A DNA stretch of 64,000 bases, from contig CM072807.1 of assembly GCA_037013495.1 (NCBI GenBank), positions 5,067,001 through 5,131,000 on the forward strand, in the 5' to 3' direction. Every line of letters starts with the position of its first letter. Positions within the stretch are counted from its first letter, which is position 1. The stretch is from Hippophae tibetana (lineage: Eukaryota > Streptophyta > Magnoliopsida > Rosales > Elaeagnaceae). Below the pieces are notes generated by a model that made no database searches, was not told where the DNA came from, and saw only the letters and a list, made by a program, of their open reading frames with translations. Below, one piece after another: positions 24,097-37,181 of the stretch. The position numbers and the translations under genes are program-made.

Positions 24097-26812
24097 TCAC
24101 ATGAAGTCCTCCTCTAGTTCCTGCAATGATTTGCTTGCAGAGGCTATCTGTTTGTTAGATGTCATGTTTTCAGAAACCATCAATCCCTTGTAGCTCCTCA
24201 GTTCCGCTTGTCGCTCCTTTTCAAGTCTTTCCATATCCTCTCGGCGTTTCTGTAAAGAAATGCAAATTAAAAATAAGCTCCAGAGAATACAAGAGGAGAG
24301 TTATGTGATTAGTTTTCTGGATAACAGAAGAACCATAAAAAAATCGATGCTTGTTGACTTGATCGCTGTAGCCTCTAGGTAAATTATCAAGATACACATC
24401 ACATCAAATTGCATAAATGATTCAATTGACCATTTATGTTCTGTTTCATACTGACATATACAGATGTCTAGATAACATTATCCTCATATCCAGGGTAAAA
24501 GACTAAATAAGAAAATGTGAAACCTACTTTCTCTCTCAGATGTTGCTTTCTCTCAGCTCTTTCTGCTGCATTAACTGCTTCACGCTCAGCTGCAGTTACT
24601 AAAATGGGTCAAATGTAGCAAAACCACAGCACAATCAGAGATAATTATATTCAAATCATCTGACTGAAAAGTTCCATCCAATCACTACCACCAAACAGTG
24701 GACAATCTTATACTGAACCAACAGCTGCAAAAAAAATCCTATTACAATGGAAAAGACTGCAGAGTTTATTATTTACCTTTAAGATCAGGTTTTCTTTCCA
24801 CCTTTGTCTTGTTCAATTTGTTAACTATCTCATTAATCCGCTTCTCCACCCTCACAGTTCGAACCTAATTTAAGTATCAAAACAAGATAAATAATTATTG
24901 TTTCAGATGAATGCTAAACACCAAAACAAAATTTTATACACTCACAAACAGAGAAGCTCACCATCTTTGAATTGTGGAAACCAACTTGACCAACATCCAT
25001 GGAAGGGGTTTTCTTCAAATTTGACCATGGAGTGTAAACAATGTCTAAATTGTTCACCTTGTTCCCTGAGAAACAGCAAAATACAAAGGTTAATACTCAT
25101 TGCATAATGGCCATACTATATACCTATAAGATCAAAACAACAGGAACGGGTAAAATATACATATGGAAAATGATCCAAACTGAAACTTCATTGAGTTTCA
25201 AATTGAATAACTGAACAGGAATTGACATTTCTTTTTTCTCATTAATGTATTAGAGAAGAGTCCCCTCATTCTAATTAGAGGTGGAAATTTGAACATGAAT
25301 AAAAACACATTATTTCTTACTAGAATTAGCTGGCTAATTCTTAAGTGTTTATAAAGATATTGATTTTCTCAAGGATTAAAATTTCAGAAATTTTGACTGA
25401 AACAAAATAGAAATTTCGGTGATTTTTTTTGCAAATTTTTGAGAAGTTTGATAAATTTCTGTTTTAAACTTGAACATTTTAATATAAAATAAAATAACTG
25501 CTCAATTTATCATGAGAGATTACTACAACTTTAACAAAAAACAAATAATTTCATAAAATACGAGGGAAATTATCTAATTTTTTAAAATTTTATATTAATT
25601 ATTTTTATAATTAATTAAGAGTAATTTTTGAATATATTTCATATCACATTCTGTGTTATGCTACAACTCGTGACAATGCCCTATAACTTACTTATACTTC
25701 ACATATTTGCTTATAACATACTATCTTACATAAAAATATTCATAAATGATGCATCATCTATTATTTCAATTAATCATATAGCTTCATTTTAAATTTCCGT
25801 GTTTTTTAAATAATAATAACTGTACAGAAACCAAAAACTAAAATTCTGAAAAATTGAAGGAAAATACCAAAATTTATATCCTTATTTATTCTTACTATTA
25901 TAAATAAACAAGCACCACATGAAGATGCTACCAAGATAAAATTAATATCCATTTATACAATTGTTACCTCTAATTCTGATTAAAAAAGGTGCTACCAGGA
26001 TAAAACAAATAACGTTTAATTCCTTTATTTGCAAAAGAATCCAGCTAGATATACCTTGGATAGAATTTGCTTTCACAAGCTGAACACAATCCTCCAATAA
26101 GCCTTCACTAATATCATCAATGGTTTGTCCTTTGTGCAGTCTAACATAAACATGTGCAGAAGACATTTTATCAACATGGAACCTGCAATAACCCATATTA
26201 TAATCAATAAACTCACACACAAAACAGATAATATAAGCTTTTAAAGCACTATCAACAACTCGATTGCTTGAACTTGACGTAAGCATATGTGATACATCTA
26301 ACATCTAACTGAATTAACATGTTTAACTTTAAAATTATTCAGAAAAGGAGAATCAAACATATTTTCATGAACATTAACACAAAATCATTCCTTAAATTAC
26401 TCAAATTGAAATCCACCATATCAAATTAAAAAATTTATGTTGCAAGAAGGTAATTCTTTGAGAGAGAAATTACAAATTAAAGGAATGACCAATGAAAAAA
26501 GATAACTATTTCATATCTAGCTCAAATTATAGTCATGAAAAATATCAAAGAAATAAGCAACTACAAATCGATATCAGTATTATTGTCTGCTAAATTACAC
26601 GAAACAAATACGGAGATTAGATAGCCAATTATACCCAAAAAATTATGAATTTATAAAAACAATTGGAGATTTTGTAAAAAGGAGAGACAGAAAGATTACC
26701 AAATATCTTCTGGGAAGCCATACTTGATGAGCTCTTCATTCTCAAATTTGTCGAGCCCCATGAAAATCGTGTAATCTCCAGCCTCCGGTCGGGCTTTGAA
26801 GTAAAAAACCAT
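24097..26812 (-). CDS. CCDC25-like NFACT-R/coiled-coil protein
   Basis: Orthologue of coiled-coil domain-containing protein 25. Exons: 26700-26812, 26055-26182, 24962-25065, 24777-24864, 24528-24598, 24097-24249. All junctions are GT-AG and the sum is 657 bp, giving 218 aa, the normal family length. Residues 1 to about 115 form the NFACT-R (formerly DUF814) domain, with [20 protein letters not shown] at the start, then [18 protein letters not shown] and [12 protein letters not shown]. From about 130 the protein is a charged coiled coil ([20 protein letters not shown]) ending LQELEEDFM. The NFACT-R fold is shared with ribosome quality-control NEMF/Rqc2 proteins, but the plant function of the short form is not established. 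There is no signal peptide or membrane segment. The ATG at 26810-26812 is the conserved start. Confidence 0.96.
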
Positions 26813-26962
26813 TGTTCACGAGCCCTTTCCTAATCGAAACCGCAGAGAAGAACAAAGAGAGAGACCTTGACGAAGCCAATTAGGGCAATGAAATTGAAAA
26901 GTGAAGAAGCAGAAGCCATTTGATTAGATTTTGTATTTTGGATTTGGGATTTCGGTTTCCTC

Positions 26963-26980
26963 TTGGGCCTCGTTTGGGCC
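26963..26980. promoter_or_regulatory. Two TGGGCC (site II) motifs upstream of the CCDC25-like gene
   Basis: TTGGGCC at 26963-26969 and TGGGCC at 26975-26980 lie about 150-170 bp upstream of the start codon. Paired site II elements (TGGGCY/GGCCCA) are bound by TCP factors and mark many housekeeping plant promoters. The motif is read directly; use by this gene is inferred. Confidence 0.5.
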
Positions 26981-26989
26981 ATTGTTTCA

Positions 26990-28385
26990 TTGGGTGTGCA
27001 TCGTATGTTGAGCTTATAGCCTAATTTAAATGCATTATTTTATTCTATACTCTCTTTTTTTTCATCTAAATTTTTTATCCAATTTTTTTAATTAATCGTT
27101 TATTTAGATATTTAAAAAATTATACTTCTATCCTGTTGAAATGAAAGCATGTGCCTAACCAATTTAGGAAAAAAATTGGTTGGTTCTAAACCATGGATAT
27201 TTATGCTAATCAAAATAGTGTTTTTGTCTATAAAATGCTAATATATAATAGTTTGGAAATAGTATTTTTATGAATATTATTTTTTATTGAATTTGATTAT
27301 AATTATATTTAATAATAATAATAATAATGTATTATATTATTTATGAATTATCAAAATATTTAGCATATCATTTTCAATATATATATAAATTTATATTTAT
27401 TTTATTGTAAAATATATTATTTTTTATTTTTTAAAATAATTTTTTTAATATAGGATATGATAAAAAAGATTTATATATTTAAAATTAATTATAAATTTAT
27501 AAGATGTTAATATTTTTTTATGTTTATAATAATTATGTTTTGTAAAATAAAACTAATATATCTTCTTTTTTAAAATAAAATTGATTAAAAATTTTGCTTT
27601 TAATTTCAAGGTAAGATCTTGTCTGTTTTTAAAAAAAATCTTATTTATATCTATTTTTGAACTATTGTCTAAGAGTTTGCTTTTATAAACAAAACCCCGT
27701 CAAAATATAGTTGCTATAAAGTAAACTAATCAAAATACAGTTGCTATAAAGAATAAAAGTGGTAACCTCTATAGTACTAAGAATAATAAATTTAGTTATA
27801 ATTATTAAATATATTTTTAATATATTTAAATGTCTTATTATTTCTTATTATTATAAATAGAAAATATAATAAATAAATTTTTCATACACCAAATAACACA
27901 CAATATGATTAACAAAAAACAACATAATAACGTGACACTAACATGGTTTCCAATTAATTTAAGTTCAACTCTATCCTTTCCAATTTAGAGTAGTAAAAAT
28001 TTATGTTTTCTAATTCCAACCTAACCAAAAAAATATGATAAGTCATAACTCATCATTTTGTGTAGAATAGCTATTTTGCACAAATTATGTGTTATAGAAT
28101 TTTCAAACAACGAATATTCATTTATTTTCATCACGGAGGGATTTTGTTTTTTATTTTAGTGTACTTATGATAATATTATTCTATATGTAGTTTAAATGTT
28201 AACATTTCCATATGTTTTTAGAAGTTTAAGATATCTTCAATTTCCTAATATATATCAATTTTTTAATATTATGAATATATATTAAAAAAAAATTATAACA
28301 GAGTATATATATATATGTTAAACACATGTTTATAAATGGTTTTTTTATTGAAAAGTTATAATATCTTAGGGTTTCTAGAGAAAAG
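26990..28385. other. AT-rich intergenic DNA
   Basis: No gene. A duplicated phrase, CAAAATA(T/C)AGTTGCTATAAAG, occurs near 27702 and 27733. An AAT microsatellite lies at about 27310-27328. The rest is featureless AT-rich sequence up to the gypsy LTR. Confidence 0.55.
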
Positions 28386-28793
28386 TGTGAAATGTGAATA
28401 ATGATCAAATCACTCCTTCATCTCACCATAGAGGTATATATAGCACATAAGAGACAAGTGTCGAGGTTACATTGATATAAGCTCTATTTTGAGCTGTTAG
28501 AGTACATATAATAATTCTACACATAATCAAGTCACCTTTCTTAGGTCGCATAGTACACCTCTCATTGGGACGTAGAGCTTTTTGGGAGGGCTACCAACGG
28601 GCCGCTCAGTTTTGGAATTTATAACTAATCAGGTGCCGCTTGTTTTGTTTCACGAGGTTATGCTTTAAAAGTCATTAGTAGTGGGGTGCATTGGGATAAC
28701 CAATCCAAGTTGACATACCATAATTGCTTGAAATCTTGTATACAAAAGTGATCCAGATTGATAGAGCGATGTACCTATATAGAGTACGAAACA
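28386..28793 (-). repeat. 3' LTR of the gypsy element
   Basis: Matches 39711-40141 through shared blocks such as AGAGACAAGTGTCGAG, GACGTAGAGCTTTT-like and AAAAGTGAT(C/T)CAGAT. Read on the minus strand it starts TGTTTCGTACTC, as does the other copy, giving a canonical TG start at 28793. Confidence 0.85.
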
Positions 28794-29061
28794 TTAACTC
28801 CTTTATATCCCTAAACTTTGAGAAGTTAAAGGAATACTTCATAACTTGACTTTTGTATCCACGTGGTTAGGTCATTGTTAATAAGAAATCCAATATAACA
28901 AGCTCTTAACAAGCGAGGTTATTAATGTCATTTAGATAGCGACCTCTCCACACGTTTTAACATTGACTCCCCTAATCCCCATGATTTTGAGAAGTCTAGG
29001 AAATATTTCTAATATTAATCTTGGTTTTAATAGGAAAATTGTTCAGCTCCCATTCCCTCTT

Positions 29062-29070
29062 TATAAATAG
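29062..29070 (+). promoter_or_regulatory. TATA box upstream of the antisense ORF
   Basis: TATAAATAG at 29062-29070 lies about 260 bp before the ATG of the plus-strand ORF at 29329. Position and sequence fit a plant core promoter; activity is inferred. Confidence 0.35.
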
Positions 29071-29328
29071 TAATTTTTTTTTACTTTTTTCCCATTCAAG
29101 TTTAACTTAGCCAAATTTTTTCTTAGAGGATCTCAACCCGGCATAACTTTTTACCCTAGTCTTTTTCATTTTCAACCTATTTATAAAATTACTTGGCTTG
29201 GATTTCAAAATGTCTGGCTAGCGATTTCATTGAAAACTAGTACGTTTCATTATCACTAGGCCACTCTTCATCAAAATTGCGAAATTCACCCATTAGGTAA
29301 TTTCTTCCTCTTTTGCTTATTATTAACC

Positions 29329-32300
29329 ATGTCTTCTAACAAAGGGAAATGTATATCCCATTCATCTTCTAAAGACGTCTATTCAGGTCGTACCAAAAGT
29401 ATTCCTTTAATGACATGTACATCACGAGAAGGATCTTGGGACTCATCTCGCTTAGCAATAAGCTCGGTACAAGTTGAGTGACCTATTGAAACTTTGATAG
29501 GTCGTGAAATAAGGCTAACTAACATAGGAAGGGCACCCAATAAGGAGAATGTCCTAATCCTCCCTACTTTATCTGGATCCCGCCTTACTTCATCCTTGTC
29601 TTCACAAGGCCCGATATCTGTTATTTGCTTCCTTATATCCACATTGGCAAAGGTACCCCTTCCCAAGAAGAAACATGATAATCGAGGTGAACCTATCCAC
29701 CAAACTAAGGAAAGCATTAGATAGAAAATATGCCCAACGTTTTGACTGTTGATGACTTGATCAAAATCAAGCATAAATATGGTATCCTACCCCATGTAGG
29801 TCAACTCCAGATACCTTTTCAATTATGTGACGTCGATGATCCCTCAATAGGGTGATGGGTGATACATTTGGCTCCCTTCAAAATTGGAATTTGGTGCCCC
29901 TTCCTTAGAATGATAGCTCGCGCCCTCAACACTTTTGACATAAACCCTACCTAAGTCAATCCCAATGGATTGTAGACTCTTTTATGTCTCTCAATCATTA
30001 CTGGTGAACATGGGGTGTATCTAACAAGTGACAAAATCAGATGTATGTATGTACTATTTAAAGAAAAATGACCTGGATAAAGGGAGGCATACATATCGTG
30101 TGTTGTTAGGTATGGACTACACCTGAAACTCCCTGATATCACCTCAGGTTGGAAATACAAGTATTTTTACATTAATGAGGACGTGTGGGGGACAAGGTTG
30201 ACTTACCAATCTGTCATACCTTGAACCATCACTTTAGCACATCTTAATCCTAGCAAGTGAGTTGATAAACAAGTTGGGTCCATATGGTAAGGAAAAAATA
30301 AGGAGGATTAAGCTTTAGAATACCTCAAACAATAGCTATAGAAATTTTTTAACTGTAGCCCATTTGAAAAAATTCAAGGTATGAAGGGATTATATACACA
30401 AGCACTCAGGTCGTCATTTTGTAAAAAGGTAAATACCATTTGTTATAACTTTGACTGCTACTAACTTTTTTACTTGTTTTTATAGGCATGGACTACTCGA
30501 ATGTGGACCTTGAGGATTTGATTGACACATTTGGTGTTCAAGACCTGGTACCCATGTACCTATGATATACTCCCACTTTTCCATCTCTCATTAGGGACTC
30601 ATCTCCTCTAACATGCCTAGATCTTCCTTCTTACCCCTAGAATAGAGGCTATTAAAAAGAGGAAAGCTATTAAAAATCCAACTCTCTACGTCAAGGCTAT
30701 GTATCTGGATGACTTTGAATTTGACGAAGTCATTCTAAGGGATGTTATGGTTCTTGTCACTCTGATGACATATTTGGACAAGGGAATTTTTGGGCGGCTT
30801 GAACTAAAAATGGACCTTATCTTCACTTTAGGAGTGATGCTGAGCGAACTAGGGTTATAGAAGCACGTAAATTGGAAGTAGGGTCCAATGGGGGAGTCAA
30901 TGGTTGATCATCTAATTGAGGTGAGTTTGTATATGTTATGTATTTATTCCTTGTTTCTCACTTGTGATATTTTGCTAACACATCTGTTTATAGTAGGTCT
31001 TGTCATTGGCTAGAAAAGGCGATCTGTCGCTTAGGGATTATAAGCATAAAGTGCAAGCAATTCGCTTATAAATAGTGAAATATTATAAGGTTGTAGAGGA
31101 CAAAGACACCCTCCTTGCTGAGTATAGTAAAAAATTCTTTAAAATGGAAGATGGCCTACTTGATAAGTCCTTGAAGTTAGAAAAAACTGATAGCTACTGC
31201 TTCAAGTAGGGTCAACGGGAAAGCAATTTTGAGCAAGAAATGATGAATTCCAAAAAGAAGGAGATCTTATTAAGGGACAAATGAGCTCATTGTTTGACCT
31301 AGTGAAGACACTAAAATCAGAGTGTACTAAAGATTATAAGAATGGGGTGGTTTTATGGTAAGTAATCTCAAGACCCAAGCTAAGATATGGGCATTTCAAA
31401 GTAGCCGAACCAAAGCCCTTATAACAAACACCTTGCTACCTTTACCTTATGGTGATGAGGCCATGTTGGAAGTTCGGTCTGAAGGTATGGTCAAAGAGGC
31501 CACTTCATAGGTCCTTGTCCTTGTTTTTATAAGCCTTCCTCAAAGCAGTCTTATAATCTTTATGAAATAAATACAAGGATTTTTGATATAATAGAATGTA
31601 TAAACATATGATTGTATTTGAACTGATTATAAATCTATGGTATTAATCACTTTATATTTTTCATTTAGTAATTAAATTCTCTAAATGAAATCCCTTATGC
31701 TTCTATTTAATTGCCTCCATTTGTGTTTATTGTCTGAAAAAGTAGTTGATATTTTCCTGAGAGTTTGAGGCCGTTACTAGGAATTGTAAGTCCCATTCTT
31801 GGATTCCAGGTTGTTTCTAAAGCAAAACCCTAATTTGTACACTTTTGAGGCTGTTATATTTATGTCACTTGTCAAATGGACCACACTCAAGTTGACCTAG
31901 ACAATCTAATTGAAACGGGGTCATGTTTTTCTTGTATCCCAACCAATCATGGAAGGGTTACCAAGAAACACACATTCCCCTACCATAAGTGATGAGGTTA
32001 ATCAAGTGCCCCATGATGATACCCCTCCAGGTAGAAAAATAAGAAATTCAGGGAGTCTCATACGCCACCCTATAACGTAGACAGGTTAATATGTATCCAA
32101 TAGAGAGAACTAAAATTGATCTTCTTGTTCCACCCCTGAGCGAGAATCTCCTTGACCCTACCCTTAAGATAGGTAGTGATTTAGCAATGAGGTCTATTCC
32201 TATCAAAGAATTGTCTTTGTTTGTCCGTTGCAAAGTGTTTTCTCTATTAAACTCGAACATGGTGAAAGTAGTCGTCTAAACAACCTTTTACAAAAGTAGA

Positions 32301-32796
32301 ATGTTTGATAACCCCCATGCTTAAGATGAGTTGCATCATCACTTTAGGGTGCCCATAGATTGGTCCACCATTTATATAGCTCATAAGCGAGAGAAAGGGA
32401 TAATATGGCATCTGAAGGCCAGAAGTGTGCTTGATGTGAGTGACCTCTTAGGGTATTTGGTAGCATATCATTTTGGTAATGTGTAATTAAACTCTCCCTT
32501 TTTACTTGTTGTAGGCAATATCTATCACCGTGGATTCAAAGCAAGAAGCAGATATGTGTCAAGAAACTTTGAGTTTGTGGACTAAGAATTGTACCTCTTA
32601 TGGACTCATTTTGAAGCCATGGAACAAGAGTTAGAAGACATTCACACTGAATTGGTCAGGGCACTCAATCGATGGCATAAATATAAGGAGGAAAGGGATG
32701 AATTGCACAAACTAGTCGATTATTGGAAGTAGAAGGCGCTACAGAAGAATGCTCGTAAGGCTCATATATTTGAAAGTATCAGATCATATCTCTGCT
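29329..32796 (+). pseudogene. Antisense ORF of the gypsy element (gypsy-type transposase-like)
   Basis: Plus-strand coding relic opposite to gag-pol. It starts ATGTCTTCTAACAAAGGG (MSSNKGK, Ser-rich) and, across a few stops, carries VNPNGWRLLCLSLI and KLPDITSGWKYKYFYIN. These are hallmarks of the domain databases call putative gypsy-type transposase, of unknown function. Plausible introns: GTAAATACC to TTTTTATAG ending at 30485, one from a GTGAGTTTG donor near 30920 to about 30996, and one ending TTGTTGTAG near 32514. The C-terminal part is charged and helical (EQELEDIHTELVRALNRWHK) and ends near 32796 before an AATAAA. In-frame stops (for example at the VQVE stop near 29480) show decay. It is not an enzyme of known mechanism. 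Confidence 0.7.
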
Positions 32797-32829
32797 AATA
32801 AATAAAGACCTCATTAACTGTGAGTTGGT

Positions 32830-35800
32830 TTAACTTTGTAATTTTTTCTTCTTTTTAAAGTACTTGGAATTAAGTAATAAAGCAACGTGTTCATGATTTT
32901 TTTTAGCAAAGAGAAGGCCTCTTTTTTGTAGACTCGATACATTTTCTTAAGACGTTCAATACATGATCGCCACACAAATTATGTGTGTAATGAATATGCA
33001 AGTATACATATCATAACAAGTAATACAATGATAAGTAAATATCGTTAACACATAGATTATTTTATTAGAAATTAATTTTAAAAATTAAAAATAATAAAAA
33101 TCAATTTTTTGTGTTTTTATATTTTAAGGAAGCAAAATTAAAATAACTAAAAGTAAATAGTAATAATTAATTTAATCAAATTTTGTGACTAAAAAGATAT
33201 ATGAGAAAATATCTAAGAATACTTAATCTCCCAATTTTCTAAACATGTGAATTGCTAAAATTCCTCCAATATAATTATCAATTAATTACATGATTAATTG
33301 AATCTAACCTAATATGTATTCCTCTCTCAAGTAAACTATACACTATATAGTAATTAATTTAATCACATTCTCATGCCAATTAAATTGCATAGTACTCATT
33401 AAGTTCATCAATTATGGATCACATACATAAGAATCATACATCTCTACTTAGAATCTATACATGTTATTTAATGAGGACAAACAATTAACTAATTCTCTCA
33501 AATCTATTTAATTGACTCTATAGATAAATTATTGGCCAAACAATTAATAGCATAAAAATTAGATTAAATAATATAATTAAATTATAATTATAATTTAGGT
33601 AAAATTTTAGATCATCATATGGTGAAAATTGGGTTCATAAGATCCCTAAATTAATAAATTAATTAAATATAATTATGTTCATAAAAATCATATTTTTCAT
33701 AAATAAAGACATAAAATTGATAAAAAAAAAGTAGTAGAAAAAGAAATACAATGAATTTCTTTAATTGTAGTATTAATTTTCTCTTGAATATCCACCAAAG
33801 TTTTCTCTCTTTTTAGCTCCAAAAAATGACCAAAATTATGCTAATGGAGGCCAATTCATGCTTATGGAGTGATTAGGTGCTTAAATAAAGCTCAAGTGCT
33901 ATCTAAACTATCATACCAGCTTTAGATCAAGGGCTACAATCAAAACAAGAAAAATTGATAGTTCCAGCCAATCTCAACGCAACACGTGGCAGGGGAAATT
34001 CATTGGGCGAATCAGGGAGCTACGCATGGTAGGGGAAATCAGTCATAGTCAACACTCGTTGAGTCAACAACACATGGCATGATGTGATTCTCGGAAAGGG
34101 ATGGTATGGTGCACGGGTGGAATGCACGGAGCAATAACGTAATGACATATGGCATGACACATTGATCGATTTTAGAACTCGAATTGAACGTTGTGCTGAC
34201 AAGTGGCATGTGTTTCGTTCTCTTCATATGCGGAGTGGCATGATTTGCTCTCTGTGGTTGTGTGGAATCCATATGGCTTGCCCAGTCAGCTCATCTTCTT
34301 GCGTGGTATGCCAAGTGGTAGCTTCTTATTGGTCCTGCATTAAAAATTCATAAACAATCCACAAAAATTCCAGAAAAATCCTAAAAAATTATATTTTCAT
34401 CTCTTTTCATTAAAAAGTTATATTTTAATATTTTTGACCCAAAAAAATACTATTTATTGAATAAAACAAGTAAAAATGTGTACTAATGATTCTATATTCA
34501 TAGATATGCTTCTACAAGTACATGTATATTTCATGAAAACTATCCCTCTCAAAAGTCATACAATCCTATAATAAAGAGGTTCACATATTCATCAATTAAT
34601 GTTCCATCAATACAAGAATATGCAAGGTTTTTGAAAAATTGATTTGTGTGTGTGTGTTGCACATGATATCATCCAATGCACTCATGAAATCAACCTATAT
34701 GAGCATGCTAATAAATTTAATCTTAGAATAAGTCTAATAATTCTATTTTTCACATCCCTTTCCATTAATAAAAATATGCACTTAGCTTAAGATCAATAAG
34801 GATTTTACATGGTTGTAATGTAAGGCTTAAATAAGGGGTCGATAAATGAAGACATTTTAAGGTCTTTTCACACCTTAGCTTTTTTTCTTTCATCGTGCAC
34901 TTTTTAACATCCATTGAGCTTTCACTTGATATTTTAATGCACCATTTTTTGACATTCTTTTCATATTTTTGTATTCTACATCTTTTTTTTTTCTTTTTGG
35001 TAAATTCACAACACCTTCAAACTTATTTTCAATTATATTTTCTTTTTCTTTAGAGGGATAACTGTGTTATGAGTTTTGCTTCTTTTTTTATAGGGTGCAT
35101 TACATTTCACCTTACTCTAAAGGACAACACATTATTGTAATTGTTTTTCATACAAGCTAAAGGTGCAAGGGTAAAGGTAATACTTATTAGTTAGACATTA
35201 ATTGTGGGTTAAAGATATGAATGGTTCTTTGTTAGGCTCAAATGAGTGACTAAAGATATTAACAATAGTTAGCTTGAAAGGCTCAATCGATCCAAATAAG
35301 GCCTAAATCATTTCTCTTGCTAAATACTATTTAGGATTTTCGCCTCAAGAAATGATCAAATAGATTCTAAAACCTGGTATATCTCATCAACTCGCATAAC
35401 TCACTATAAATTTTCTCTCAATATGAACATGTGCATAAGAATTTAAATCAATCCAATCAAAACTAGCAAGTATATCACATGATTAATGTAAATATATTAA
35501 CAAATATGTTACATTCCTTATCTTAGTCATGGAAACTATTTTATCATCGAGTTCATATGTTTCATATCAAGCATGCATGCATGCATTTAATTTCCATATA
35601 TTTATCAATTTCTACCTAAGTTATGATTAAAAACAACCTAAAAATTAAAAAAATGCCCTAAAAATTTAAAATGCATTACTAAATACTAATGTAGAGAATG
35701 AAGTTCCCTCCCCTAAACTTAAATTACACATTGTCCTTAATGTGCACGTATAAATATGAAAAGGTAAAAGAAAAGAAAACTCACTTAATTATGGCACACC

Positions 35801-35838
35801 ATATCATGTTCTAAAGCACATCCCTTTGTTCTTGAGGG
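32830..35838. other. Noncoding 3' region of the gypsy element
   Basis: Between the antisense ORF and the tandem repeats. No protein relic recognised on either strand. It contains a short GT run near 34647 and a GCATGCATGCATGCAT palindromic run near 35570-35587. The part 33960-34340 is GC-richer and gives chance ORFs. I could not outline a separate nested element. Confidence 0.5.
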
Positions 35839-36425
35839 TTATCACATTAATTTTTCACAAGACAAGTGGCATGTAAGGGTGAAATCAAACCTACCTCTAC
35901 ATGCACTTCCTAAAGAGAAGGTTCCCTTTAATGAGCTCAAGACCATTTCTTGGGATTGACAATACACCTCTTATCCTGCATCTCAAGTAAGGGGTCATTT
36001 GGCTACCTCACTCCGTACTTTGGGGTTATATTGTTAATTTTTCACGAGATAGGAGACATATAAGGGTGAAATTGAATCCTACCTCTACATGTGTTTCCCG
36101 AAGAGGGGGTTCACTTTGGTGAACTCAAGACCTTTTTTTGGGATGAGCGATACGCCTTTTATCCCGCTTCCATTTGGCCACTTTACTCTATACTTGGGGT
36201 TATCACGTTAATTTTTAACAAGATAGGATACATGTAAGGGTGCAATTGAATCCTACCTCTACACGCGCTTTCCAAATAAAGGGTTTATTTGGGTGAACTC
36301 AAGACCCTTTCGTAGGGTGGGTGATATACCTCTTATCTCGCATCCTAAGTGAAGGGTCTATCTAGCCACTTCACTCTATACTTGAGGATTATCACATCAA
36401 TTTTTCGTGAGACAATATTATACAC
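35839..36425. repeat. Tandem repeat, unit about 187-189 bp, three full copies plus start of a fourth
   Basis: Units begin at the TTAT(C/T)AC-like word followed by TTAATTTTT at about 35839, 36026, 36200 and 36389, giving spacings of 187, 174 and 189. Each unit carries AAGGGTG(A/C)AAT, CCTACCTCTACA, GAACTCAAGACC-like and CACTTTACTC(T/C)-like blocks. Unit 2 lacks about 15 bp found in the others. Location between pol and 3' LTR fits the hypervariable 3' region of Tat-lineage elements. Confidence 0.9.
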
Positions 36426-36539
36426 CTGAATGATCCAGAAGCAATATAATATACATGAACGATTTAGAAACAAAGTTCATTGTATATCAATATATTATAA
36501 GAAAAGTTTCATACATAATATTTCTTTAAATGTTCCCTA

Positions 36540-37180
36540 TTCCAGCTTAGTTACCCTCTTATGCCACTGCGCTTTATCCGATAAGACATTCCTAGAATGA
36601 TATCATATATTTAATATGGGTCTTCCTACGTTGTGGTAAATTATCCATAGATACCTTCAACTTTATTCCCCAATAATTTCTATAAACCCAATCACCTTCA
36701 TTGAAATTCTTATGTTTAACAGATATGTTATATGACCTTTGGATTGTTCTTTCTTGTGATTCAATACGTATCAGAGCATTCTCTCATTTTCCCTTTTGTT
36801 AACAAGAGGTCATTGATGCACATTCTATACTCTCTCGCTGCTTTATTTTCTAATACCATGTTCGATAGCCAAGTTGGGTAATCTACCTCACGAATCCAAC
36901 CTACACTTTTCAAAGAGTTGACCTTCTTCTTGATGATATCACTTTTATCTCGGGCAATCCTCTATTTTTTTTGTTGAACTGGTTTTCTGGTGTGATCAAC
37001 ACACAATTCATAGGAAATTATTTTAGGATCGATACCAGGGCATGTCTTCTATTTCCATACAAAAAGGTCAAAATTGTCCTTCAAGAATTCAATGAGTGAA
37101 GCTCTTAACTCAGGGGCTAGGTTAGAACTATTTTTTATGAATTTATCCACCCTTAGATCCCTTATGTAAATTATTTTGTA
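36540..37180 (-). pseudogene. RT amino end fused by deletion to integrase carboxyl end
   Basis: On the minus strand, 37180 to about 36790 reads into the region before and at the start of gypsy RT (VGWIREVDYPTWLSNMVLE, then CRMCINDL). Just below this it continues with NALIRIESQERTIQRSYN and NEGDWVYRNYWG, which resemble the far C-terminus of gypsy integrase (the ...RAYNKRV...F..GDLVLR... type). The RT catalytic core, RNase H and the integrase core are absent, so a large internal deletion with a junction near 36780-36800 is inferred. Confidence 0.75.
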
Positions 37181-37181
37181 A

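Noticed and set aside
29379..29774. Minus-strand ORF of 131 codons in the gypsy element
   Set aside because: It overlaps the start of the plus-strand antisense ORF, which carries the recognisable domain; this frame has none.
35839..36425. CRISPR-like or satellite array
   Set aside because: Units are long, contiguous and without spacers, and lie inside a plant retrotransposon; annotated as tandem repeats of its 3' region.
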